A DNA stretch of 64,000 bases, taken from positions 2,542,001 to 2,606,000 of the forward strand of contig OZ253666.1 of the NCBI GenBank assembly GCA_965263305.1. Reading direction: 5' to 3'. The notes beneath the pieces were generated by a model. It saw only the letters and a program-made list of their open reading frames with translations, ran no database searches and was not told where the DNA came from. Positions 17,955 to 27,447 of this stretch are shown here, piece by piece. The stretch is from MED-G105 sp965263305. GTDB lineage: Bacteria; Pseudomonadota; Alphaproteobacteria; Caulobacterales; Parvularculaceae. Positions within the stretch are counted from its first letter, which is position 1, and each line of letters starts with the position of its first letter. The position numbers and the translations under genes are program-made.

Positions 17955-18409
17955 ACGCATCTTGGCATTAGCCGGCTTTGTCCACCGTTATGAACGAATC
18001 TGCGAACCTATCCTGATGGGTAGGATTTCATAGTTTTTCGCCAATGGGTTGAGCTAGGTTTCACCATTGCACCGTGCACGTTCTACCCCATACGATCAAA
18101 TCGCTGAAGGTAGCTCCAGCTATTGATTTTACTTCGTCGACAGAGCGCCAGGCCGGCTCGATTTGGCCCCGATATCGATCGTGGAATATCTTATCCATTC
18201 TGTAAAAAACGCTTTGAATTAAGCGTTTTTCGACGGTTGCACCGTTTTTTTATCGGAAACGATAATCGGTCGATCACCTTTTGATGCTGCCGTCCCTGTA
18301 CCAACCAGCTCTAAGTTGGCGTCGCTAAAATCCAATCGATCTCAATTTATTTTGAACTCATTTTGACCGCCGAACGACAAACAAATGTTTCTTGATTCGG
18401 AGATTTTGG
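17955..18409. other. 455-bp gap between the sugar locus and the exporter operon
   Basis: No credible coding frame. It contains the terminator-like hairpin at 18205-18230 and an AT-rich stretch before the exporter gene, which probably holds its promoter; no clear -35/-10 pair can be picked. Confidence 0.5.
18205..18230 (+). terminator. Hairpin with T-run, probable end of the sugar operon
   Basis: The perfect stem AAAAACGCTT / AAGCGTTTTT with loop TGAATT is symmetrical and could act on both strands. It lies 250 bp after the GH3 stop. Confidence 0.6.
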
Positions 18410-20728
18410 ATGATGCAAATAACTGAAAATTCACCCGTGTTTCGCCTGATTTGCTCAAGACCAAAGATCGTGTTGTGGGCGAGTTTACTGTTGATTTTAA
18501 TCAGCGGATTTGGCGTTACAAACGTCACGAAAAACCCGTCAGTCGATGCCTTTGTCAATTCCGCCAGCCCGACGGTCAAAGCCCGGGATCTTGCCGCCGA
18601 CATTTTTGGCGTGGAAGATCCCGCAATCATCGCTGTGGTCCATCCGCGTGGAGAAACACTTTTTACTCCGCAGCATCTAACGGCATTCCAGCAATTGAAC
18701 GAGCGTGTTCAGGGTGTGTCCGGTGTTCAATCCGATAAAGTGCGGAGCCTCGCGACAGAATTTTTCATTACCTCTGAAGAGGGGGAGCTCATTGTTGATC
18801 CGGTGATACCGGATGGCGATATTTCTTTGTCTATGGCCGGTCAAGCCTTAGAAAATGCGCGCCTAATGCCAATGTTTGAGCAACTGCTTTACAGCAAAGA
18901 CGGTTCGGCTCTCTTAATTGTCGCCCCAGTGCTGGACCCTGATGATTCAGAACCAACGTTAGTTGAGCTCAAAGCGTTGCAAGAAGAATTTAGCAACAGC
19001 GATCGAGAAATCCATATCGCAGGTGTTGCAGCCATGAATGCGCAAATGGCGCGCAGCATCTCACGAGATACTAAGGTCTTCGTGCCCGGTTGCATTTTTG
19101 TTGTGTTGTCCATTGTGTTCATCGCCGTAAGGCGTTTGTCCGGGATGATCGGGCCTGTCCTCGTTGTGGCTGGTGCATGTGCAACGGCTGTTGGCCTTAT
19201 GGGATGGGCGGGTAAGGACTATTATTTAGTCACGACCGTGCTTCCGGTGCTTGTTGTCTCCATCGCTGTTGCCGACAGCCTTCATATTCTGTCGGCCTAT
19301 TTATCAGTTCGGTCAAAAACGCCTCATTCAAGTTCGGTGGAAGCAATGCAAATTGCGCTCCGCCAAACATGGCATCCCGTATCGCTTACCTCGTTGACCA
19401 CGGTGGCGGGATTTATCGGCATGTCCGTGGGCTCGCCAATCATCCCCATCGCAGAGTTCGGCTGGTTCGCAGCGGCTGGCGTAATCGCTGCTTGGTTCTT
19501 ATCGCTCACCCTGTTACCCGCGGTCATTATCCTGACGGATCTGCGCCCACATGCAAAACACTCAAACGGCGGGATGGCGCGAATAGATGGTCTGTTAGCT
19601 TATATTACGAAACTCAGCGCATCGTTTCCCAAAACAATTGTTGTCGGCGCGATTATCGGGTTTGTAGGCCTCGCGACCATAGCGTCAATGATCCAGTTTG
19701 ATTATGCGCGCGCTCGCTACTTTGCGCCGTCAGATCCAATTCTACTTGCTGACGAAACAATAAATGAGCGGTTCGCTGGGACGAATATCATTGATATTTT
19801 AGTTTCCGCACCAGAGGTTGGCGGTATCGAAACCGAATCTGCCATCAGCTCGATCCGGGATTTGCAGAGCCAGCTCATGGGGTTACCCAATGCGCAAAAG
19901 GTAAGCAGCATTGCGGATCATATAGAGTTACTACACGAACATCTGACGGACGCTGCACAGGGAACGCTTCCAACGAAACCGTCAGCCGTTTCACAATACC
20001 TATTCATATTTGAAGCGAGCGGTGGCCCGCAAAATCTATCCGATCGCCTCGATTTTAACCGTCAGCATGCGCTCCTACGAATTTATCTCAACGAAGACAG
20101 CTATTTGTCGACGCTCCGCGATGTTGAGATGGCTGAAAAACTGGTCGCCCAGTGGGAGATAGGGAATCCGTTATCTGCACAGGTTTCAGGCCGGATTCCC
20201 GTTAATGCATCTTGGATGGGTGACTTAAAGGCAAGCCATCCCGTCGGTGTGGGAACGGCGTTCGTTCTAATTTTCCTGTTTTCACTCATGCTGTTTCGAT
20301 CTGTGACAACCGCGGTCTTGAGTTTCGTACCGGTGGTTTTTGGCGTCACTTCGATTTATGCGGCGATGGCCTTTTTGAACATTGATCTTGCCCCGGCGAC
20401 CTCTATGTGCGCGGCGATTTCAGCCGGTCTTGGTATCGACTTCGGGACCCATATCGTCGCTACCCTGCGCAATCGGAACAAAAACCCTGGCGAACACGCT
20501 GAACTGCCAATTGTCGTTAGGGCCTGTTGCTACAGTATGCTGTCGTTAAGTCTCGGCCTATCGGTGACAATTTTGAGCGAGGTGCCCGCATTGCAATGGT
20601 ACGGCTTGTTCATTTCTGTCGGCGCCATCGCATCATTCCTCAGCGCAATAATTATTCTGCCTGCGGCATTTCAACTTACCGCTTCCATTTCAAATCGGTT
20701 TCAAAAAAAGGAGAGAAGTTATGCATAA
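18410..20728 (+). CDS. RND/MMPL-superfamily exporter
   Basis: About 772 residues from the ATG at 18410, chosen because CGGAG lies 7 bp before it; an ATG at 18413 is equally usable. The protein has two repeats of one membrane helix, a large periplasmic loop and five membrane helices, as in COG1033-type predicted exporters related to MmpL and HpnN. Family members move lipids or lipid-linked molecules out of the inner membrane, driven by protons. The stop overlaps the next ATG by eight bases. Together with a LolA-like protein and an outer-membrane barrel it looks like a complete cross-envelope route. The cargo is unknown. Confidence 0.88.
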   Translation: MMQITENSPVFRLICSRPKIVLWASLLLILISGFGVTNVTKNPSVDAFVNSASPTVKARDLAADIFGVEDPAIIAVVHPRGETLFTPQHLTAFQQLNERVQGVSGVQSDKVRSLATEFFITSEEGELIVDPVIPDGDISLSMAGQALENARLMPMFEQLLYSKDGSALLIVAPVLDPDDSEPTLVELKALQEEFSNSDREIHIAGVAAMNAQMARSISRDTKVFVPGCIFVVLSIVFIAVRRLSGMIGPVLVVAGACATAVGLMGWAGKDYYLVTTVLPVLVVSIAVADSLHILSAYLSVRSKTPHSSSVEAMQIALRQTWHPVSLTSLTTVAGFIGMSVGSPIIPIAEFGWFAAAGVIAAWFLSLTLLPAVIILTDLRPHAKHSNGGMARIDGLLAYITKLSASFPKTIVVGAIIGFVGLATIASMIQFDYARARYFAPSDPILLADETINERFAGTNIIDILVSAPEVGGIETESAISSIRDLQSQLMGLPNAQKVSSIADHIELLHEHLTDAAQGTLPTKPSAVSQYLFIFEASGGPQNLSDRLDFNRQHALLRIYLNEDSYLSTLRDVEMAEKLVAQWEIGNPLSAQVSGRIPVNASWMGDLKASHPVGVGTAFVLIFLFSLMLFRSVTTAVLSFVPVVFGVTSIYAAMAFLNIDLAPATSMCAAISAGLGIDFGTHIVATLRNRNKNPGEHAELPIVVRACCYSMLSLSLGLSVTILSEVPALQWYGLFISVGAIASFLSAIIILPAAFQLTASISNRFQKKERSYA

Positions 20729-21530
20729 AATCTTGGGTATCGCGTCCGCGAGTATTCTCGCCGTCAGTAGTTCCGCCTTCGCCGAGCAACCTACCGGGTT
20801 GGAGATTGCTCAACAAGTTTCGGATCGAAATGATGGCGATGCACGTGTGGGCGCTATCACGCTCATCCTGAAGGATGCGAAAGGCAACACGCGCACCAGA
20901 AAAGCGAAATCATTTCTTGTCACTGACGATGCTCTTACCAAAATTGCGATCTATTTCACGACGCCCAGAAACATCGCCGGGACCGCGTTTGCTAGCGTCG
21001 ACTATGACGCTGAAAATCGTCAGGATAAGCAGTGGCTTTATCTGCCGGCGACGTCGCGTGTGCGCGCAATTCCATCCTCGGACAGGGGTGACTCATTTAT
21101 CGGCACCGATTTTAGCTATGATGATGTCAAGAGTAACCTGAAGTTTGGTCTAAGTGATTATGACTTTACCTATGTTGAGCAACTCGAAACTGCGGACGGG
21201 CCAAGACATGTTATATCGGGTGCGCCGGTTTCAAAGGATGTCGCAAAATCCCTTGGTTACGGCGGAATGTCTGCCATAATCGATCCGCAATCATGGTTTG
21301 TTGATAAGGTGGACTTTCAGGGAACTGATGGAAAACCCTTAAAAACCATTGAGGTCAAGACGAAAGAAAAAATTGATGGCGTCTGGACGGCGACGTCAAT
21401 TTATGCGCTCAATCATAAAACCGGCCATTCAACCGAGTTCAATTTAAGTGACGTCACCTACGTCCCGTCACTTTCTGATGAGGTTTTCGATAGTGATGCG
21501 CTTGAATATGGCGCGCCGGAGGACTTTTAA
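20721..21530 (+). CDS. Periplasmic outer-membrane lipoprotein-sorting (LolA-like) protein
   Basis: 269 residues with a signal peptide ending near SSAFAEQ. The rest has the LolA/LolB-like fold of the large variant commonly found next to RND exporters, with features such as DKQWLYLPATSRVRAI and GTDFSYDDV. Such proteins shield a lipid or lipoprotein during transit across the periplasm. The gene overlaps the exporter by eight bases and shares one base with the next gene (TAATG), so all three are made together. It is not the housekeeping LolA, which is smaller and encoded elsewhere in most genomes. Confidence 0.85.
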   Translation: MHKILGIASASILAVSSSAFAEQPTGLEIAQQVSDRNDGDARVGAITLILKDAKGNTRTRKAKSFLVTDDALTKIAIYFTTPRNIAGTAFASVDYDAENRQDKQWLYLPATSRVRAIPSSDRGDSFIGTDFSYDDVKSNLKFGLSDYDFTYVEQLETADGPRHVISGAPVSKDVAKSLGYGGMSAIIDPQSWFVDKVDFQGTDGKPLKTIEVKTKEKIDGVWTATSIYALNHKTGHSTEFNLSDVTYVPSLSDEVFDSDALEYGAPEDF

Positions 21531-22852
21531 TGACAAAAGCCCTGGTTCATTTTTTCCTCGCCGCAACTGCTTTTTCTACGTCACTGGGCGTGACGGCGGC
21601 GTCCGCTGAAATACGTGTGAAATCAAAGAAACTAGAGGCCATCGTCGATGTAGGCGTCGGGTTCAATGGTCAGCAACCCTCGAAATTGCGGTTCACGGCC
21701 AAACCACAAGTCAAAATTGGATTGAGAAAACGGGTCGATCTCAACGTCGCAACGCGGCTTGAATTCGCGGATGATGAAACCGGACTTGGTGATACATCGT
21801 CGTTTTCTGATTTGTCAGCGCCTTTCTTGGATGAGCAAAACGCCAAAATCTATTTGGACCAATTAAATCTATTGATCCGGAAATCGAAAACCCGGTTTAT
21901 TTTGGGAAAGCAGGTTGTCGCCTGGGGAGTACTGGACGGCATTCGGATTACAGATGCTGTAAACCCAGTCGATTTGCGCGAAAGCGTTGCTACGGAACAT
22001 CGCCCCGAACGTGTGCCCATTTGGGCCGCACGTCTACAGACGAAGGTGAAAGATACAAATATTGAATTTGTGTTTGCACCAGATCCAACAACTAATCAGG
22101 TAGCGGAACGCGGTGATCTATTCAGCCGAGCGGCGCCGCGTTTTTTGGGCGGTTTTCAAGCATCGGATACGGCAGGGCTTGTGGTCCAAAGAGAAGGGCG
22201 AAACGAGTACTTAAAAGATGCTGTTTATGCTATCCGTGTGGGAAAAAATATTGGGGCGTTTGAATCCCACTTAACGGTTATATCCGGGCCCGTGCAGGAT
22301 CCGATATTTGTTGTGCAGCAAGTTCCGGAAAACAGCCCAGTCGTTTTGCTCACACATCCGCGGCGAACGCTCATTGGCGTAGACCTCGTGCGTCCAATTG
22401 GTAGTATTGTAGCGCGGTTCGAAGCAGCATTCTCCGAAAACCATCCGTTTAACGAGCAAACACCTGCCGGCCCAACGCCCGTACGCGAGGATCGTCTTGT
22501 TATTGGCGGCGGAATGGATTGGAACGCTCCGGGCGGTTTCTTTGTAAACGCGCAACTATTTGCCGATCGCGTTTTCAATGAAGAACAAAACCTCACCAGG
22601 CCAACGACTGACGTCATTTCCACATTGCGGGCAAGTCGGACGTTCAGCAACGATAAAATGGAGTTTCGCACAGAATGGCTTAACTCCTACACCGATGGAG
22701 ATGGACTCGTTCGTTTTGATTTGTACAGAGAATTAGGAGAAAATTACCGTGTTGGTGTAGGAGCCGATATTTTCTACGGTAGCGACGACGGCATTTTCGG
22801 CCAGTTCTCAGAACAATCGAGAGTGCGGTTTCAGGTAAAAGCGACGTTTTAA
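21530..22852 (+). CDS. Outer-membrane beta-barrel protein of the exporter operon
   Basis: 440 residues with a signal peptide (cleavage near ASAEIRV), then alternating polar/hydrophobic strands and a C-terminal phenylalanine (RFQVKATF), the mark of a BamA-inserted barrel. It resembles the DUF1302-like porins found behind RND/LolA-like pairs. RFILGKQVVAWGVLDG is the most motif-like part. It may be the outer-membrane acceptor or exit pore for the cargo of the two preceding genes. Operon position is strong evidence; the molecular role is inferred. Confidence 0.75.
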   Translation: MTKALVHFFLAATAFSTSLGVTAASAEIRVKSKKLEAIVDVGVGFNGQQPSKLRFTAKPQVKIGLRKRVDLNVATRLEFADDETGLGDTSSFSDLSAPFLDEQNAKIYLDQLNLLIRKSKTRFILGKQVVAWGVLDGIRITDAVNPVDLRESVATEHRPERVPIWAARLQTKVKDTNIEFVFAPDPTTNQVAERGDLFSRAAPRFLGGFQASDTAGLVVQREGRNEYLKDAVYAIRVGKNIGAFESHLTVISGPVQDPIFVVQQVPENSPVVLLTHPRRTLIGVDLVRPIGSIVARFEAAFSENHPFNEQTPAGPTPVREDRLVIGGGMDWNAPGGFFVNAQLFADRVFNEEQNLTRPTTDVISTLRASRTFSNDKMEFRTEWLNSYTDGDGLVRFDLYRELGENYRVGVGADIFYGSDDGIFGQFSEQSRVRFQVKATF

Positions 22853-22950
22853 CGCTTCCGTTTAGACGAGAGAATTGATCGGACTGCGCTGTTTGCGCGT
22901 TCCGGCAACGTGGTGGAGAAGTTCCAAAGCTCCCCCTACGGCGCATCCGG

Positions 22951-23280
22951 CCGGGAAGGTTGTCCAGCCCCTTTGATGAAATGTTCGAACTCGCCATGCG
23001 CTTTCTCGCAAACCCTTGTAATCTTTGGAAAAGTGAGCGTTTGAGCGACAAACAAACCGTCCTCAAACTCGCCTTTAGCCAGCGATTGGCCTATTGCCGA
23101 AAAGGGGGATTTCGAACCCCGCAAGTGTCTGTTCCATTTAGGTTTTTGGGGGATTTTGCCGGGAAATGTGAAATGGCGGAGAGGAAGGGATTCGAACCCT
23201 CGAACCGGTCTCCCGATTACTCCCTTAGCAGGGGAGCGCCTTCGACCACTCGGCCACCTCTCCGGCGGGTGATGGATTAG
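22951..23280 (+). pseudogene. C-terminal remnant of a serine recombinase, running into tRNA-Ser
   Basis: The frame from about 22951 reads PFDEMFELAMRFLANP, then NLWKSERL, TVLKLAFSQRLAY and GFRTPQVSVPF. From memory this matches the C-terminal end of alphaproteobacterial resolvase/recombinase-family proteins. No catalytic N-terminal domain is present upstream; the preceding gene is an outer-membrane protein on the same strand. The frame continues as MAERKGFEPS, which is the 3' part of the tRNA-Ser gene read on the other strand, as expected for a phage- or island-type recombinase placed at its own attachment site. It is interpreted as the scar of a lost integrated element. Confidence 0.6.
23174..23263 (-). 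tRNA. tRNA-Ser (anticodon GCU)
   Basis: The reverse strand folds as a class II tRNA: acceptor GGAGAGG / CCTCTCC, anticodon stem CTCCC / GGGAG with loop CTGCTAA (anticodon at 23227-23229), a long variable arm, T arm GGGTTCGAATCCC, discriminator G and encoded CCA. It decodes AGC and AGU serine codons. The recombinase remnant reads into its 3' end. Confidence 0.95.
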
Positions 23281-23556
23281 TGCCGTTCACCCAAATGCAG
23301 AAGATGGGGCATAACTGATCGCCGACTGTGCGTAAAGGCCTGGGGGCGGGTGGTTTGCTGTGTGGGCCTAATATGTCCGCCGTTTTGCTATTCTCACCGA
23401 ATACGCTTTTGACGCGCGGCGCCGGTTGCTGGCGCTTTTATGTCGGTCATTTATTTGATGGAGCCGGTGCCTTTGGCGACCGGCTTGGATTTAACACCGT
23501 GCCCTGGGCGCCCCCGTTCGAATGAATTTTTCAACAGCTGCTGAAGGGCGACCCGT
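23264..23556. other. 293-bp gap before the lytic transglycosylase
   Basis: Probably holds the tRNA promoter. A 65-codon frame exists on the plus strand, but it has no recognisable family and no good ribosome site. Nothing else is seen. Confidence 0.4.
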
Positions 23557-26244
23557 TTAACAGCGCGGGCCGCCGCTTTCGAGTTCGGCTAGGCTGCCGG
23601 CGTTGAGGTCGGCGGCTGTGGCGGCATCCGGGTCAACAGCGGCGAGATAGTCTGCGTAGCCTTGGCATTCATCTGGGGAGCCTGGCGGTGTTGGCGTTGC
23701 GGCGGCGGTGGATGATGCGGCGGCAGGCCGCTCTGCATTCGAAGCCGGCGCTACAGGAAGGTCCGCTGAGGCATTATCAAATGCCGGTGGCGACGGCGCG
23801 ATGGCCGGCGCAATGATTGAATGAGCCTCAAGACTGGGCTCGATTGCGCCAGCCGCTCCAGGCTCGTCAGACGCAACGGCAATATCTGTGATGGATCGAT
23901 CTTCGTGCGCGTCCTGGCTCTTGGCGACCACGGGTGTCGGGGCGGGCGCGATCGTTGACGGCGCCTCATTGGCCGCTTGTTCTTTTGGGGCATTGACGGG
24001 CTCGTCTGGCGACGGCGCCTGACCCGGAAGAGACGTTGGCGCCGTGGATCCTGATGCGGCTTCAGCGGTCTGCGCTTGCGCATCCAGCGTTTCAAGAACG
24101 GTATTCGCGATAGCGGTCAGGCGCGGTGAAATCTCAGGGACAAAGCCTGCGGATTTTATGGCAGGGCGCCCACCGACGCGGCCGGCACCGCCGCCGCGCT
24201 CTAAATCTCCGGCCAATTTACCGGCGATGGGCGCGCCGCCCAAACGGCTGCGATAGACCTGCATGTTTTCAAGGACGCGCTGCACATAGTTGCGGGTTTC
24301 AGAAAACGGGATTTGTTCCACCCAATCAATCGGGTCAACCGCGTCACTGCGCGGATCGCCAAATTCCTCGACCCAGCGGGTCACGCGATGAGGTCCGGCA
24401 TTGTAGGCGGAGAACACCATCGCATAATTACCGTTATACTTCGTCAACAGATGAGATACGTGGGCCGCCCCGATCGTCATATTGTAGTTCGGATCGTTTA
24501 AAAGCGCAGAGCGGCGATAGGGCAGGCGTTCTTTGCGCGCCGTCAATTGCGCCGTTGAGGGAATAAGCTGCATGAGCCCGCGGGCACCGGCGCGTGAGTA
24601 CGCCCGTGCGTTAAATTCGCTCTCTTGTCGTGATAGCCCGAGGATCAACTCCGGTGGAGCAAATCGGCTCGCTTCTTCTGGGATGTAGATCGTTGGGTAC
24701 GCGACTTCCGGCGCAAAAGAACCACGCCTAATGCCTGCTTTGCCGGCGCGGACCGTCACATGGGTCGCGGCCAGCCGTTTCGCGACATCGGCGAATTCTA
24801 GATACTCGCCGGGGCTGTCTAGTTGACCGTCTAGGTGATACCCAAAAATAAGAAAGGTGCGGGCATCGCCCACTTCCGTCAATATACGGAGAGCTTGGGC
24901 CGTTGGGCGGCTGGCGAATTTAGCTTTTTCCGCCGGGCTAGCGGGGGGGCTCGGCTGAAACGCCAGGTTCAGTGGCGCGCCGCCGATTTTTTCGGCGGCC
25001 AGTTGACCATAGTAGCTATAGACATATTTCGATGCATCAGCGAAGCGGCGGTTGGCCTTTTCTTTGTCGCCGGCAGCTTCGGCGGCGCGGCCCAGCCAAT
25101 AAAGTCCCCGCGATAGAGAGATCGGCGTATCGACATTCCCGGCAAGCGCCGCAAAATGTTTCTCGGCTCTCGTCGCGTCATCTAAGAAGCGCAAGGCGAT
25201 CCAACCGGCGTTGAATTCAGCTTCTGCAAAATCACCTGATCCTGGCTCAAGGCCATGATTGGCGGCGGCCGCGTAGGCTTCTGCGTATAGCTTGTTTTTC
25301 AACGCCCAGCGCATCAACAATTGGCGTTCGTCCCACCAGCGTGCAGGGTTACGCAGTTTTGTCGGGTCATCCGGGGCTTGCCGGGAGAGAATGAGGGCGC
25401 GGGGTTCTTCTTTTTTACGGCGGAAATACCGCACAGCCGCGTGCAAAACACCAGGGTCCAGTCGATCATCATTACTCAAACGATCAAATGAGGCTGCGGC
25501 GCTATTGGCCTGCAACAGAAGGCTCGCGCGTGTTTCGGCGCGACGACGGTCTGCTGGCGATAAATAGGCAAAAACGCGCCGGGCGTTCGTAACTTGCCGG
25601 GCGAATAAAAGCCGATCGACGCGCGCTGCGTGATCCTCTTTGGTCAAAAAAGAACGATATTGCGACAGGAGGCGTTTTTCCTCTTGCGCTGTGAACCGGT
25701 CATTCACCCATGCATCGCGGATGTGGAGAATGGCCGCCTCGCGATCGCCGTTTGACAAAAGTGCCCGGGCTAGATGACGTTTACCGTCCCCGGTGAGCGG
25801 ATCACGATTGTCAAAGAAATCTAGAATCGTGCGCGGTCTGGTCGTGTTCGTTATCCGGCTTTCCGCGTGCCGTTGAATCTTTGAGAGCGCTGGCCAATCG
25901 ACATGGGTGTCCAAAAACGCGTCGGCGTCCTGGACGTTGAGGAGAGGGTCTTCCGCATAAAAATAATACCATTTGGCGAGGCTCTGGGCGATGGGCGCTT
26001 CAACCGTGGAGGCAGTTGATTTGGCGAGGCTGAACGCGCGCCGATCAAGGGCGTCGGTGACGGCATGCACCTTTGCAAGGTCGCCTTTGGAAATGAAAAC
26101 GAGCGGGGGCGGGGGCGGTTTTAACCGAGGGGTGGCGTATGCATGAGCATGGTTCATGGCGGCGCTGCCCGCGAAGAAGAGCGCACTTAGAATTAGCGTG
26201 AAAAAGTGCGTTGCGCTAAATGATCCTTGCGGCTTCGTACTCAT
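23557..26244 (-). CDS. slt: Soluble lytic murein transglycosylase
   Basis: 895 residues from the ATG at 26244, preferred over the ATG at 26265 because AAGGAA stands nine bases before it. After a signal peptide comes a long alpha-helical superhelical region (to about residue 510), then the SLT catalytic domain with Glu541 in LSRQESEFN and the later GLMQLIP and YNAGPHRV motifs. It cleaves the glycan of peptidoglycan, forming 1,6-anhydro ends. Beyond the catalytic domain lies a tail of roughly 210 residues rich in Ala and Pro, not normal for E. coli Slt70, which may act as a spacer or localisation region. Confidence 0.92.
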   Translation of the reverse strand: MSTKPQGSFSATHFFTLILSALFFAGSAAMNHAHAYATPRLKPPPPPLVFISKGDLAKVHAVTDALDRRAFSLAKSTASTVEAPIAQSLAKWYYFYAEDPLLNVQDADAFLDTHVDWPALSKIQRHAESRITNTTRPRTILDFFDNRDPLTGDGKRHLARALLSNGDREAAILHIRDAWVNDRFTAQEEKRLLSQYRSFLTKEDHAARVDRLLFARQVTNARRVFAYLSPADRRRAETRASLLLQANSAAASFDRLSNDDRLDPGVLHAAVRYFRRKKEEPRALILSRQAPDDPTKLRNPARWWDERQLLMRWALKNKLYAEAYAAAANHGLEPGSGDFAEAEFNAGWIALRFLDDATRAEKHFAALAGNVDTPISLSRGLYWLGRAAEAAGDKEKANRRFADASKYVYSYYGQLAAEKIGGAPLNLAFQPSPPASPAEKAKFASRPTAQALRILTEVGDARTFLIFGYHLDGQLDSPGEYLEFADVAKRLAATHVTVRAGKAGIRRGSFAPEVAYPTIYIPEEASRFAPPELILGLSRQESEFNARAYSRAGARGLMQLIPSTAQLTARKERLPYRRSALLNDPNYNMTIGAAHVSHLLTKYNGNYAMVFSAYNAGPHRVTRWVEEFGDPRSDAVDPIDWVEQIPFSETRNYVQRVLENMQVYRSRLGGAPIAGKLAGDLERGGGAGRVGGRPAIKSAGFVPEISPRLTAIANTVLETLDAQAQTAEAASGSTAPTSLPGQAPSPDEPVNAPKEQAANEAPSTIAPAPTPVVAKSQDAHEDRSITDIAVASDEPGAAGAIEPSLEAHSIIAPAIAPSPPAFDNASADLPVAPASNAERPAAASSTAAATPTPPGSPDECQGYADYLAAVDPDAATAADLNAGSLAELESGGPRC

Positions 26245-26538
26245 GCCGGCCCATTCCTTCCCCATTATCCTACGCCATCTGGAACATCACGAAACGTTTA
26301 TGGGTGAACGTCCCTGTCTTCCCGCCAAAACACTTGGCATTATACACCGATTACGTCACACCGGGCGATCTGCCCATTTATACAATTTCTCGCCCCGCCG
26401 CGGCAAATATCTGCTCTTGGTTCTCTTCTTACCGCGACGCTTGTTCGCCTAAAAGCCAGCCTCCGGCCCTAGAAAGAGCATGAACTTGCCCTGTTCGTCG
26501 GCCAAGGGTATCGGAAGTTAACCACAGGAATAGTTGAA

Positions 26539-27420
26539 ATGTTGTCACTTTCTGGTTCCATCACCGCCCTCGTCACCCCGTTCAAGGGCGACGTCGTTGA
26601 TGAAACGGCTTATCAGCGCCTAGTTGATCGCCAAATACGCGAGGGAACGAGCGCCGTCTGTCCCGTCGGGACGACAGGCGAATCGGCCACCTTGACCCAT
26701 GAAGAGCATCGTCGCGTCATCGCTCTGGCGGTGGAAGCGGCCGAAGGCCGGGTGCCGGTTGTTGCCGGCGCCGGGTCGAATTCAACTGCAGAAGCCATCG
26801 AGCTTGCCCGCTACGCGGAAAAAGCCGGGGCTGACGGCCTGTTGACGGTGACCGGGTACTACAACAAGCCGACCCAGGCCGGGTTGCAGGCCCATTTCAC
26901 CGCCCTTCACGACGCCGTCGACTTACCGATGGTCATTTACAATGTGCCGGGCCGGACGGTCGCGAATATTTCAGTGGAGACCCTTGGCGCCATCTCCCAG
27001 CTACCGCGGGTAATCGGGGTGAAAGACGCCACCGGAGATTTGGCGCGGGTCGCACTCCAGAGATTAGCGAGCGGCCCTGAATTCATCCAATTGTCGGGCG
27101 AAGACATGACGGCGGTTGGGTTTAACGCTATGGGCGGTCGTGGGTGCATCGGGGTCACCGCCAATGTCGCCCCGGCGTTGTGCGCCGAAATGCAGACCGC
27201 TAGCCTTGCCGGCGATCTGGCAAAAGCTGTCGCCTTGCAAGACAAACTTGCGCCCTTACATGATGCGATGTTCATGGAAACGAATCCAAGCCCCGCAAAA
27301 TACGCCCTCTCCATCTTGGGATTGTGTGAACCTTCGGTGCGCCTGCCGATGGTCGAGCCGAGCGAGCCGACAAAACAACGCCTCCATGAGGTGGTCGAGG
27401 CGCTAGATCTTACCCCATAA
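26539..27420 (+). CDS. dapA: 4-hydroxy-tetrahydrodipicolinate synthase
   Basis: 293 residues, the normal length. Condenses pyruvate and aspartate semialdehyde at the entry to lysine and meso-diaminopimelate synthesis. Schiff-base lysine in VIGVKDATGD, tyrosine in MVIYNVPGRT, and the substrate-binding GTTGESATL motif are all present. It is divergent from the transglycosylase gene and followed after 27 bp by smpB, a common order in alphaproteobacteria. Confidence 0.97.
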   Translation: MLSLSGSITALVTPFKGDVVDETAYQRLVDRQIREGTSAVCPVGTTGESATLTHEEHRRVIALAVEAAEGRVPVVAGAGSNSTAEAIELARYAEKAGADGLLTVTGYYNKPTQAGLQAHFTALHDAVDLPMVIYNVPGRTVANISVETLGAISQLPRVIGVKDATGDLARVALQRLASGPEFIQLSGEDMTAVGFNAMGGRGCIGVTANVAPALCAEMQTASLAGDLAKAVALQDKLAPLHDAMFMETNPSPAKYALSILGLCEPSVRLPMVEPSEPTKQRLHEVVEALDLTP

Positions 27421-27447
27421 AGGACGCCGCGAGGCGTATTCGACAAA

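Noticed and set aside
23103..23122. T-arm-like GGGGTTCGAAATCCCC on the minus strand near tRNA-Ser
   Set aside because: No acceptor or anticodon arms can be built around it; it is inside the recombinase remnant.
22936..23124. 62-codon minus-strand frame in the same place
   Set aside because: The plus-strand frame matches recombinase C-termini and explains the region better.
23328..23525. 65-codon plus-strand frame
   Set aside because: No family, poor start context, and compositional features of non-coding DNA.
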